A DNA stretch of 64,000 bases from Ornithinicoccus halotolerans (lineage in GTDB: Bacteria; Actinomycetota; Actinomycetes; Actinomycetales; Dermatophilaceae). The first letter of the stretch is position 1. The number at the start of each line of letters is the position of its first letter. Positions 34,195 to 42,525 of this stretch are shown piece after piece. The notes under the pieces were generated by a model. That model did no database searches. It had not been told where the DNA came from and saw only the letters and a list, made by a program, of their open reading frames with translations. The DNA lies in assembly GCF_009602535.1 (NCBI RefSeq), contig NZ_WIQI01000007.1:1-64000 (forward strand). The letters run 5' to 3'. Both the position numbers and the translations under genes were made by a program.

Positions 34195-34617
34195 ATGGCC
34201 AAGTACCTGCTGCTGAAGCACTACCGCCGCGGCGGCCCGGAGCCGGTGCCCGGCACCGACGTGCCCATGGACCAGTGGACGCCCGAGGAGGTCGACGCCC
34301 ACATCGCGTTCATGAACCACGTCGCCGACGTGCTCAGCCAGAACGGTGAGTTCGTCGACGCCCAGGCGCTGTCACCCGAGGGCACGTTCGTCCGGTACGA
34401 CGGTGAGGGCAAGCCGCCGGTGACCGACGGGCCATTTGCGGAGTCCAAGGACCTCATCGCCGGCTGGATGGTGGTCGACGTCGACTCCGAGGAGCGGGCC
34501 CACGAGGCGGCGGCGTTCCTGTCGTCGGCGCCCGGTCGCGGCGGCCGGCCCATCCACGAGTGGATCGAGGTGCGCCCGTTCCTGACCCAGGCCCCGCCCG
34601 CCCAGAGCGAGGGATGA
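34195..34617 (+). CDS. YCII-related (DGPF-domain) protein
   Basis: This 140-aa protein starts at ATG 34195 with GAAGGAG 8 nt upstream. It carries the YCII/DGPF fold with the diagnostic TDGPFAESKDLIAGWMVVDV segment (about 80-99) and C-terminal IEVRPF. DGPF proteins are the standard genomic partners of ECF42 sigma factors. The stop overlaps the sigma factor start by 4 bp, confirming a two-gene operon. The molecular role of DGPF proteins is not established. Confidence 0.92.
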   Translation: MAKYLLLKHYRRGGPEPVPGTDVPMDQWTPEEVDAHIAFMNHVADVLSQNGEFVDAQALSPEGTFVRYDGEGKPPVTDGPFAESKDLIAGWMVVDVDSEERAHEAAAFLSSAPGRGGRPIHEWIEVRPFLTQAPPAQSEG

Positions 34618-35753
34618 CCGAGCCCCTCCGGGAGCTGGGGCCGCGCGTCCTCGGCGTCCTCGTCCGTCGCGGCATCCCCTTCGCGGCGGCCGAGGACGCC
34701 GTCCAGGAGGCGCTGATCGAGGCCGTCCGCCGCTGGCCGGACCGACGACCGGACGACCCGCAGGGCTGGCTCATCCGGGTGGCGTGGCGCAAGCTGCTGG
34801 ACCAGCAGCGCGCGGACGCGGCCCGCCAGCGGCGGGAGGTCCTTGTGGCCAGCCAGCCCCCGCCCGGCCCGAGCGAGCAGGCCGACGACACCCTGCTGCT
34901 GCTGACCCGGTGCTGCCACCCGGCGCTGAGCCCGGCGTCGGCGATCGCGCTGACGCTGCGCGCCGTGGGCGGCCTGACGACCGCCCAGATCGCCCGTGCC
35001 TACCTGGTCCCCGAGGCGACCATGGCGCAACGGATCAGCCGGGCCAAGCGCACCGTCGACGGGCAGCGGTTCGACCAGCCCGGTGACGTGCGCGCCGTGC
35101 TTCGGGTGCTCTACCTGATGTTCAACGAGGGCTACACCGGCGAGGTGGACCTCGCCCTGGAGGCGCTCCGGCTCACCCGGCAGCTGGCGGCGGCCGAGGA
35201 CGACCCCGAGATCGCCGGCCTGCTGGCGCTGATGCTGCTGCACCACGCCCGCCGTGCGGCCCGCTGGACCGCCACCGGGGAGCTGGTCCCGCTGGCCGAG
35301 CAGGACCGCACCAGCTGGGACACCGCGCTCATCGCCGAGGGGGTCAGCATCCTTCAGCGCGCCCTGACGAGGGACCGGCTCGGTGAGTACCAGGCGCAGG
35401 CCGCCATCGCCGCGCTGCACTGTGACGCTCCGACCGCCGCGGACACCGACTGGCCGCAGATCCTGGAGTGGTACGACGAGCTGCGTGCCCTCACCGACAG
35501 CCCCGTGGTCGCGCTCAACCGTACCGTGGCCGTCGGCGAGGTCGACGGGCCGCTGGCCGGACTCCGCGCGCTCGCCGAGGTGGACCCGTCCATCCCCCGT
35601 CACGACGCGGTCGCGGCCTACCTGCACGAGCGGGCCGACAACCGGGAGGAGGCGGCCCGCCGCTACCGGCAGGCTGCGCAGCGGGCGACCAGCGAGGCCG
35701 AGCGCGTGCACCTGACCAAGCAGGCCGCCCGGCTGCACACGGCGCCCGAGTAG
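34614..35753 (+). CDS. ECF42-type RNA polymerase sigma factor with C-terminal extension
   Basis: This 379-aa protein has sigma-70 region 2 at the N-terminus (AAEDAVQEALIEAVRRWPDR, about 23-42) and region 4 (GGLTTAQIARAYLVPEATMA, about 120-139), followed by about 200 residues of helical TPR-like extension (VLYLMFNEGYTGEVDLALEA onwards). That extension and the DGPF partner define group ECF42, which has no classical anti-sigma factor; the extension is thought to replace it. The start is ATG 34614, inside the DGPF stop. The gene ends in TAG followed by CGGC. Confidence 0.92.
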   Translation: MTEPLRELGPRVLGVLVRRGIPFAAAEDAVQEALIEAVRRWPDRRPDDPQGWLIRVAWRKLLDQQRADAARQRREVLVASQPPPGPSEQADDTLLLLTRCCHPALSPASAIALTLRAVGGLTTAQIARAYLVPEATMAQRISRAKRTVDGQRFDQPGDVRAVLRVLYLMFNEGYTGEVDLALEALRLTRQLAAAEDDPEIAGLLALMLLHHARRAARWTATGELVPLAEQDRTSWDTALIAEGVSILQRALTRDRLGEYQAQAAIAALHCDAPTAADTDWPQILEWYDELRALTDSPVVALNRTVAVGEVDGPLAGLRALAEVDPSIPRHDAVAAYLHERADNREEAARRYRQAAQRATSEAERVHLTKQAARLHTAPE

Positions 35754-35938
35754 CGGCTCGCGGCGTCGGGGGCTGCGGCGGGTGGCTGCGGACTGCGGCG
35801 GGTGGCTGGTCCCGCCGGTGTCGCAGGCGAAAGCTGCTTGCGATCGGTTATGGCGCGGGTCAACGACGGGCAGGCACTCAACCCCGCCCACGGAAAGGCT
35901 TGGCAAACATCCGACCGCTACCTTGACGTCACGGCTGA

Positions 35939-35950
35939 GAAATCGTTTTC
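35939..35950. promoter_or_regulatory. Candidate LacI-family operator before the binding-protein gene
   Basis: GAAATCGTTTTC is a near-palindrome (5 of 6 pairs) centred on CG, with the AT-rich arms typical of LacI-family operators; TTGACG at 35923 could be a -35 element. It lies about 50 bp upstream of the solute-binding protein start. No lacI gene is in the window, so the regulator would be elsewhere. Confidence 0.45.
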
Positions 35951-35999
35951 ATGGCGGCGGCCCGGGAACGCGGGTGCAGACCCAACGGAGGGATCGGTC

Positions 36000-37316
36000 A
36001 TGGCAGTCAGCAAGGGCGCGACGTCGAGGTTGTCGACCTTCAGGTACGTGGCGGTCGCCGCCGGCCTGCTCGGTCTCGCCGCGTGCAGCGGCTCCTCCGG
36101 AGCCGGGGCCTCCGGGGAGGACGAGGTCGTGCTCCGGTTCTCGTGGTGGGGCTCGGACGTGCGGCACCAGCTGACGCAGGACGTGATCGACGCCTACGAG
36201 GAGCAGAACCCCGGCGTGCGGATCGAGGGCGAGTACGGCGACTTCAACGGCTACTGGGACAAGCTGGCCACCCAGGTCGCCGCCAACGACGCCCCGGACA
36301 TCATCCAGATGGACCTGGAGTACATCCGGGAGTACGCCGGCCGTGGAGCCCTCGCTGACCTGCGCGAGACCGACATCGACATCTCCGAGTTCGACGACAG
36401 CGTGATCGCGCCGGGCGAGTTCGACGGCGGGCTGTGGGGGCTGACCAACGGCATCAACCTGGCCGTCGTGATCGCCAACCCCGCGCTCATCGAGGAGGCC
36501 GGCCAGCAGCTGCCGGACGACACCAGCTGGACCTGGGATGACTGGGTGGAGCTGAACGCGGCCATCACCGAGGGCACCGAGGACGGCGTCTACGGGTCGG
36601 AGTCGCCCACCCGCGACCCCGAGCTGCTGGAGATGTGGCTGCGCCAGCACGGCGCCTCGCTCTACACCCAGGAGGGCGGCCTCGGCTTCACCGCCGAGGA
36701 CGCGGCCGGGTTCTTCGAGTTCCTGCTCCGCGCCACCGAGGAGGGCGCGGTGACCACGCCGAGCCTGGCGCAGGAGAACAACGCCGCCGACAACGCCCAG
36801 CGGGACCTGCCCACGGGCCGTGCCGCGATGGGCTTCTGGTGGTCCAACCAGCTCACCGCGGTGGAGGAGACACTCGGCCGGGAGGCTCGGCTGCTCCGGA
36901 TCCCCAGCGCGGACGGGACCCCGGAGAGCGCTCAGCAGTGGTACCGAGCCTCCCAGTTCTGGAGCATCTCCGCCCGGTCGGAGCACCCCGAGGAGGCGGC
37001 TGACTTCGTCGACTTCCTCGCCAACAGCGAGGAGGCCGCGGGCACCCTGCTCGCCGAGCGGGGCGTGATCCCCAACAACGCGTTGCGTGAGCAGTTCTCC
37101 TCCGAGCTCTCCGACACCGACCAGCGCTCCACGGACTTCGTCACCCAGGTCGAGGACGAGCTGGGCCCGCCGACCGCGCCGACCCCGATCGGCCTGGGCG
37201 GGGACGCCTTCCCGTTCACCCGGTACACCTCGGAGGTGCTGTTCGGACGGATGACCCCGCAGGAGGCGGCGGAGGCGCTCATCGCCGAGGCCGAGGCCAA
37301 CATGGCCTCGAGCTAA
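36000..37316 (+). CDS. ABC transporter extracellular solute-binding lipoprotein (family 1, sugar type)
   Basis: This 438-aa binding protein starts at ATG 36000 with GGAGGG 8 nt upstream. The signal peptide ends in the lipobox LAAC (about residue 31) and a Ser/Gly linker. The mature protein opens with VVLRFSWWGSDVRHQLTQDV, then YWDKLATQVAANDAPDIIQM and the hinge region GTEDGVYGSES, all typical of carbohydrate-binding family 1. Family members deliver sugars or sugar acids to ABC permeases. The usual permease genes are not next to it; the following gene is a sugar-acid dehydratase instead. Confidence 0.9.
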   Translation: MAVSKGATSRLSTFRYVAVAAGLLGLAACSGSSGAGASGEDEVVLRFSWWGSDVRHQLTQDVIDAYEEQNPGVRIEGEYGDFNGYWDKLATQVAANDAPDIIQMDLEYIREYAGRGALADLRETDIDISEFDDSVIAPGEFDGGLWGLTNGINLAVVIANPALIEEAGQQLPDDTSWTWDDWVELNAAITEGTEDGVYGSESPTRDPELLEMWLRQHGASLYTQEGGLGFTAEDAAGFFEFLLRATEEGAVTTPSLAQENNAADNAQRDLPTGRAAMGFWWSNQLTAVEETLGREARLLRIPSADGTPESAQQWYRASQFWSISARSEHPEEAADFVDFLANSEEAAGTLLAERGVIPNNALREQFSSELSDTDQRSTDFVTQVEDELGPPTAPTPIGLGGDAFPFTRYTSEVLFGRMTPQEAAEALIAEAEANMASS

Positions 37317-37332
37317 GGACCCGAGGCAGCAC

Positions 37333-38499
37333 GTGAGGATCCTCGACATCCGGGAGCAGACCTTCCCGATCAGCTCCCCCATCCGCAACGCCTACATCGA
37401 CTTCAGCCGGATGACGCTCAGCCTCGTCGCGGTGGTGACCGACGTGGTCCGCGACGGCAGGCCCGTGGTGGGCTACGGGTTCAACTCCAACGGCCGCTAC
37501 GGGCAGGGCGCCATGATGCGCGAGCGGTTCATCCCCCGCGTCCTCGAGGCCGACCTGGTCGACCTGCTGGACGAGACCGGGGACAACCTGGACCCTGCGG
37601 CCGTGTGGCGGGCCATGATGGCCAACGAGAAGCCCGGCGGCCACGGCGAGCGCTCGGTGGCCGTGGGCACGATCGACATGGCGGTGTGGGACGCCACGGC
37701 CAAGGTCGCCGGGCAGCCGCTGTTCCAGCTGCTCGCCGACCGGTACGGCACCGGCGAGCCCGACCGGGAGGTGTTCGTCTACGCGGCCGGGGGCTACTAC
37801 TACCCCGGGAAGGACCTGACGGCCCTCCAGGAGGAGATGCGCGGCTACACCGACCGCGGCTACACGGTCGTGAAGATGAAGATCGGCGGCGCCGACCTGG
37901 ACACCGACCGGCGGCGCATCGAGAGCGTGCTCGACGTGCTGGAGCCGGGCCAGCGGCTGGCGGTCGACGCCAACGGCCGGTTCGACCGGGAGACCGCACT
38001 GCGCTACGCCGAGGCGCTGGCCGGCTACGACCTGTTCTGGTACGAGGAGCCCGGCGACCCGCTGGACTTCGCGCTGCAGGCCGAGGTCGCCCACGCTTAC
38101 CAGCCGCCGCTGGCGACGGGCGAGAACCTGTTCTCGGTCCAGGACGCCCGCAACCTGATCCGCTACGGCGGGCTGCGCCCGGACCGCGACTGGCTCCAGT
38201 TCGACTGCGCACTGAGCTACGGGCTGGTCGAGTACCTGCGGATCCTGGACATGCTGGGCGAGCACGGCTGGTCGCCCGCGCGCTGCATCCCCCACGGCGG
38301 GCACCAGATGTCGCTCAACATCGCCGCTGGGCTGGGCCTGGGCGGCAACGAGTCCTACCCGGACCTGTTCCAGCCCTTCGGCGGCTTCCCGGACGGGGTG
38401 GCGGTCGAGGGCGGCTACGTCACCATGCCGGAGCTGCCGGGCATCGGCTTCGAGGGCAAGCGCGACCTCTACTCGCTGATGGAGCAGCTCGGCAGCTGA
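37333..38499 (+). CDS. Enolase-superfamily sugar-acid dehydratase, D(-)-tartrate dehydratase-like
   Basis: This is a 388-aa mandelate racemase-subgroup enzyme with GTG start 37333, 16 bp after the binding-protein gene. Active-site residues are visible: Lys181-x-Lys183 (VVKMKIGG), the metal ligand Asp in VDANGRF, Glu in WYEEPGDP, Glu in ATGENL, and His321 in IPHGGHQMSLN. The C-terminal run ESYPDLFQPFGGFPDGVAVE and the His/Lys arrangement match the D-tartrate dehydratase (TarD) group, where Lys184 and His322 are catalytic. Product would be oxaloacetate. Substrate assignment is by family resemblance only. Confidence 0.78.
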   Translation: MRILDIREQTFPISSPIRNAYIDFSRMTLSLVAVVTDVVRDGRPVVGYGFNSNGRYGQGAMMRERFIPRVLEADLVDLLDETGDNLDPAAVWRAMMANEKPGGHGERSVAVGTIDMAVWDATAKVAGQPLFQLLADRYGTGEPDREVFVYAAGGYYYPGKDLTALQEEMRGYTDRGYTVVKMKIGGADLDTDRRRIESVLDVLEPGQRLAVDANGRFDRETALRYAEALAGYDLFWYEEPGDPLDFALQAEVAHAYQPPLATGENLFSVQDARNLIRYGGLRPDRDWLQFDCALSYGLVEYLRILDMLGEHGWSPARCIPHGGHQMSLNIAAGLGLGGNESYPDLFQPFGGFPDGVAVEGGYVTMPELPGIGFEGKRDLYSLMEQLGS

Positions 38500-38514
38500 G
38501 CGCGTGGGCGGCCG

Positions 38515-39795
38515 TCACCGGGAGGCCGTGGGCGGTCCCGGCCCCGCGTCCGGACCGGTGTCTGGTCCGCTCAGACCCGGCTGCTGCGTGGCCGCCGGCT
38601 CCCCGTCGTGCCAGTGCGGGGTCTCGCTCGGCTGGTCGAACCGGTCGGCGACGACCACGTCGGTCGAGGAATGGGCCAGGATCGAGAGCACGATGGTCAG
38701 CGCCGCCAGGTGGAAAATCTCGTCGGCGGCGTTCAGCCCCGAGCTCAGCACGATCAGCGCGTACACGACCGAGGCGAAGCCCTTGGGCCCGAACCACATG
38801 GCCGCCGCCTGCTCGCGCAGGTTCAACCCGGTGCCGAGGAAGCTCGGCACCAGCGCCAGCGGGCGCGCCAGGATGAGGACGAGCACCGCGAACACCCAGC
38901 CGGGCCAGGGGATCTCGGCCAGGAAGGAGGGGGAGATCAGGGCGCCGAAGACGAGCAGCGCGAACAGCTTGAGCAGCTCGGCGATCAGCTCCCCGAAGTG
39001 CTCGAAGGACTGCCGCTGCGCCTGCCCGAACGTGGCCACCGTGACCCCCGCCGCGAAGGCAGCGAGGAACAGGTTGCCGTGCAGGGTCTCCGTCACGGCA
39101 TAGACCAGCAGGCCGATCGCCAGCCCGTTCAGCGGGGCGTAGGCCGCCGAGGTCGAGAAGACGCGCAGGCCCTCCAGCTTGATGGCCAGCAGCGGGACGA
39201 CCACCCCGACCACCAGCCCGACCAGGACCTCCAGCCCCAGCTCGTCCAGGTGGAGGTCCTGCGAGCCCTCGGCGGTGGCCAGCAGCACCAGCACCAGCGG
39301 AAGCGCCAGGCCGTCGTTGACGCCGGACTCGACGTTGAGCAGGTGCCGCAGCCGTCCGGGCACCTTGTCGTTGCCCACCAGGGCCGAGGCGAAGACGGGG
39401 TCAGTGGGCGCCAGCAGCGCACCGATCAGGAAGGACTCGGTCCAGGCCAGCCCGGCCACGTAGTGCGCGAGCAGCGCCGTGATGAGCAGGGTCAGCGGCA
39501 GGCCGAGGCCGAGCGCGCGGCCGGGCAGCCGCCAGGCGCTGCGGAGGTCCTGCCAGCCCAGTCGCATGCCGTCACTGAAGAGCACGGCGAACAGCGCGAG
39601 CTGGGCGCCGAGGGAGACCACCTCGTCACCGGGGCTCAGCGGCACCCAGCCGAGCATTCCCTCACCCACCACGAACCCGGCCACCAGGAAGATCACGGCC
39701 GTCGAGACGATGGTCCGCTTGGCCAGCGCCGACACCAGGACGGCAGCCAGCAGCACGAGCGAGAAGGTCAGCAGCAGAGGCACGGCACCCAGCAT
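38515..39795 (-). CDS. CPA1-family cation/proton antiporter
   Basis: This 426-aa membrane protein has about 12 helices (to about residue 385) and a Pro/Gly/Asp-rich hydrophilic tail. SFLIGALLAPTDPVFASALV (about 121-140) contains the ion-binding region of Na+/H+ antiporters, and LNVESGVNDGLALPLVLVLL (about 152-171) carries the conserved ESGxNDG motif of the CPA1 group. It probably exchanges Na+ or K+ for H+. It is convergent with the tartrate dehydratase-like gene (15 bp between stops). Confidence 0.9.
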   Translation of the reverse strand: MLGAVPLLLTFSLVLLAAVLVSALAKRTIVSTAVIFLVAGFVVGEGMLGWVPLSPGDEVVSLGAQLALFAVLFSDGMRLGWQDLRSAWRLPGRALGLGLPLTLLITALLAHYVAGLAWTESFLIGALLAPTDPVFASALVGNDKVPGRLRHLLNVESGVNDGLALPLVLVLLATAEGSQDLHLDELGLEVLVGLVVGVVVPLLAIKLEGLRVFSTSAAYAPLNGLAIGLLVYAVTETLHGNLFLAAFAAGVTVATFGQAQRQSFEHFGELIAELLKLFALLVFGALISPSFLAEIPWPGWVFAVLVLILARPLALVPSFLGTGLNLREQAAAMWFGPKGFASVVYALIVLSSGLNAADEIFHLAALTIVLSILAHSSTDVVVADRFDQPSETPHWHDGEPAATQQPGLSGPDTGPDAGPGPPTASR

Positions 39796-39875
39796 CCCTT
39801 ATGGCGCGCCACAGCCGAGGGCGGTCCCACGACCCGGCCTCCGGGGTCGTGGCCGGCGTCGGGGAGACTGGACCG

Positions 39876-41018
39876 GTGAGAACCCTTGGTGTGGAAGAGG
39901 AACTGCTGCTGGTCGGGCCCGAGTCAGGCCGGGCGCTGCCGGTGGCCGGAGGCGTGCTCGACCACGCCGCCCGACCGGCCGGCACGGCGGGACCGTTCTC
40001 CACCCCCCTGGAGGATGAGGAGCCGGCGGAGAAGGAGGGGGTGGAGTCGGAGTTCCAGCAGCAGCAGGTGGAGATCCAGACCCACCCCTGCAAGGACCTG
40101 TCCGAGCTGCACGGCGACCTGAAGGCCGTCCGCGGCCGAGTGATCCAGGCCGCTCGCGAGATCGGCGCCCGGGTCGCCGCCGTGGGGACCTCACCGCACC
40201 GGGTGGAACCCCTCACGATGCCCAAGGAGCGCTTCCGCGTGATCCGGGACATGTACGGGATCACCGCGCGGGAGCAGCTGAGCTGCGGGCTGCACGTGCA
40301 CGTGGAGGTGGAGTCTTCGGCGGAGGGGGTGGCCGTCCTGGACCGGATCCGGCCGTGGCTGCCGATGCTGCTGGCCCTCAGCGGCAACTCCCCGTTCTGG
40401 CAGGGGCAGGACAGCGGCTACGCCAGCTTCCGCTCCCAGGTCATGGGGCGCTGGCCGGCCTCCGGCGCCTACGACCTGTACGGCAGCGTCGACACCTACC
40501 GGCGCCGGGTCGACGACATGGTCGAGTCCGGCGTGCTCCTGGACGAGCACATGGTCTACTTCGACGCCCGGCTGTCCAGCAGCTTCCCCACCGTGGAGAT
40601 CCGCAGCGCCGACGTCTGCCTGCAGACCCAGGACGCGGTCCTCGTCGCCGCGCTGGGCCGGGCCATGGTGGAGACCGCGGCACGGGAGTGGGCCTACGGC
40701 GAGGAGGCGCCAGCCGTACCGACGAGCATGCTGCGGCTGGCCACCTGGAAGGCCGGCCGCTACGGACTAAACGGCAACCTGCTGGACCCCCGCACGCTGA
40801 GGCCACGTCCGGCCCGCGACGCGCTACGGACGACGCTGCAGCACCTGGCGCCGGCGCTGCGGGAGGCCGGGGACGAGGACTTCGTGCGCGACCGGGTCGA
40901 GCACCTGCTCGAGCACGGCTGCGGCGCGCACCGGCAGCGGGAGGTCTACGACCGGACCGACGACCTGGACCAGGTCGTGGCCGACGCCGTCCGGCTGACC
41001 GCCGGAGAGGGCGGCTGA
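39876..41018 (+). CDS. Glutamate-cysteine ligase family 2 (YbdK-type carboxylate-amine ligase)
   Basis: This 380-aa ATP-dependent ligase starts at GTG 39876 with GGGGAG upstream; an open frame from 39801 is rejected because homology begins at VRTLGVEEELLLV. Signatures are LGVEEELLLVGPESG (about 4-18), QQQQVEIQTHPCKDLSEL (about 63-80), SCGLHVHVEVES (about 137-148) and PTVEIRSADVCLQTQDAV (about 238-255). GCS2/YbdK enzymes join the gamma-carboxyl of glutamate to cysteine or another amine. An Actinobacterium using mycothiol does not obviously need gamma-glutamylcysteine, so the true acceptor is uncertain. Confidence 0.88.
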   Translation: MRTLGVEEELLLVGPESGRALPVAGGVLDHAARPAGTAGPFSTPLEDEEPAEKEGVESEFQQQQVEIQTHPCKDLSELHGDLKAVRGRVIQAAREIGARVAAVGTSPHRVEPLTMPKERFRVIRDMYGITAREQLSCGLHVHVEVESSAEGVAVLDRIRPWLPMLLALSGNSPFWQGQDSGYASFRSQVMGRWPASGAYDLYGSVDTYRRRVDDMVESGVLLDEHMVYFDARLSSSFPTVEIRSADVCLQTQDAVLVAALGRAMVETAAREWAYGEEAPAVPTSMLRLATWKAGRYGLNGNLLDPRTLRPRPARDALRTTLQHLAPALREAGDEDFVRDRVEHLLEHGCGAHRQREVYDRTDDLDQVVADAVRLTAGEGG

Positions 41019-41130
41019 CCAGCGCAGACCAGGCCGAGCCCCGGCGACGGAGCGGCCCGGGCCGGCGGTGGCCGCCGGTAGACTGCCACCACGACCGGAC
41101 ACCGGCGCCACGCCTCAGACGGGAGGCCGC

Positions 41131-42363
41131 ATGTCAGTACAGCTTCCCGCCGACACCTGGGTGTTCGCCGCCGCGCTGCTGCTGATCGGCGCGGTCCTCG
41201 CCGCGGCGTTCGCAGGCCGGGTCCGGATCCCGGGCATGCTGCTCTTCCTCGCGATCGGCATGGTCATGGCCGACGACGGCCTCGCCATCGTCCGGCTCGA
41301 CGACCCCCAGCTGGCGCAGACCGTCGGCACCATCGGGCTGCTGCTGATCCTCTTCGAGGGCGGGCTGACCACCAGGATCAGCGACGTCCGCCGGGTCGCC
41401 TCCCCCGCAGCGCTGCTGGCGTCGGTGGGCGTCATCCTGACCGCCGGCATCGTCGGTGGGGGCGCGGCGCTGCTGCTGGACATCGAGCCCACCACGGCGC
41501 TGCTGATCGGCGCGGTCGTCGCCTCGACCGACGCGGCGGCGGTCTTCTCGCTGCTGCGTCGCACGCCGCTACCGCGCCGGCTCTCCTCGCTGCTGGAGGT
41601 CGAGTCCGGCGCCAACGACCCGGTAGCCATCATGCTCACCGTCGGGCTCATCGCCACCTGGCAGGGCGCGCCGACACCGGTGGACTGGGTGGGGTTCGCC
41701 GTCCTGCAGGTGGTGGGCGGGCTGGTCGTCGGGGCGGTCGCGGGGCTGGCCGGGAGCTGGCTGCTGTCCCGGGAGACGCTCGGGGCGGCCGGCGTGTACC
41801 CCGTCATGGCGCTCGGCGTCGCGGGCCTCTCCTACGGCGGTGCCGCGCTGCTGGGCGGCTCCGGCTTCCTGGCCGTCTACCTCACCGGCCTGCTCGTCGG
41901 CGCGCGGGCCACCGTCTACCGCCGCGGGATCCTGTTCTTCCACGAGGGCCTGTCCAGCACCGCCGAGGTGGGGCTGTTCCTCCTGCTGGGCATGCTCGTC
42001 TTCCCGACGCACCTGCCCCCGGTGGCGGGGGCCGCGCTCATCGTCACCGTGCTGCTGGTGCTCGTGGCCCGTCCGGCAGCGGTCGCCGCCTGCCTGCTGT
42101 GGTTCGGCTACTCGTGGCGGGAGATGGCGTTCGTCAGCTGGGTGGGCCTGCGCGGTGCGGTCCCGATCGTGCTCGCGACGTTCCCGGCGGTGGCCGGGCA
42201 CCCTGACGGCGAGCTCATCTTCAACGTCGTCTTCTTCGTGGTTCTGGTGTCGGCCACGGTGCAGGGCGTGACCGTCCGGTCGGCCGCGCGGCTGCTCGGC
42301 GTGGACGGTGACGAGGAGCCAGACCTCGCGACAGCCAGGGTTCCGTACGATCCACCCACGTGA
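41131..42363 (+). CDS. CPA1-family cation/proton antiporter (NhaP/CvrA-like)
   Basis: This 410-aa antiporter starts at ATG 41131 with GGGAGG 5 nt upstream. It has about 12 helices. ALLIGAVVASTDAAAVFSLL (about 128-147) and LEVESGANDPVAIMLTVGL (about 157-175) are the paired ion-site motifs of the CPA1 group, and SWVGLRGAVPIVLATFP (about 336-352) matches NhaP/CvrA potassium or sodium antiporters. No cytosolic TrkA-C domain follows, which distinguishes it from full NhaP2 proteins. It lies 112 bp after the YbdK-type gene in the same direction. Confidence 0.9.
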   Translation: MSVQLPADTWVFAAALLLIGAVLAAAFAGRVRIPGMLLFLAIGMVMADDGLAIVRLDDPQLAQTVGTIGLLLILFEGGLTTRISDVRRVASPAALLASVGVILTAGIVGGGAALLLDIEPTTALLIGAVVASTDAAAVFSLLRRTPLPRRLSSLLEVESGANDPVAIMLTVGLIATWQGAPTPVDWVGFAVLQVVGGLVVGAVAGLAGSWLLSRETLGAAGVYPVMALGVAGLSYGGAALLGGSGFLAVYLTGLLVGARATVYRRGILFFHEGLSSTAEVGLFLLLGMLVFPTHLPPVAGAALIVTVLLVLVARPAAVAACLLWFGYSWREMAFVSWVGLRGAVPIVLATFPAVAGHPDGELIFNVVFFVVLVSATVQGVTVRSAARLLGVDGDEEPDLATARVPYDPPT

Positions 42364-42373
42364 TGGAGGAGAC

Positions 42374-42386
42374 GGGGCGCCGCCCC
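42374..42386. terminator. Short GC hairpin between convergent genes
   Basis: GGGGC-GCC-GCCCC lies 10 bp after the antiporter stop, in the convergent gap before the serine hydrolase gene. The stem is only 5 bp with no T-run, so the assignment is weak. Confidence 0.3.
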
Positions 42387-42525
42387 ACTGGAGCCGCCGC
42401 AGCTGCCCAGCTGCTCTGACTCGGCACCGAAGCTCGCGGCACACCCCAACTCCCCGGCCAGATCCGGGACCTGCCGCGCTCGCCCGATCACGCTGGTCAC
42501 GCGGAACATTCGCTCCCTCGACGGG

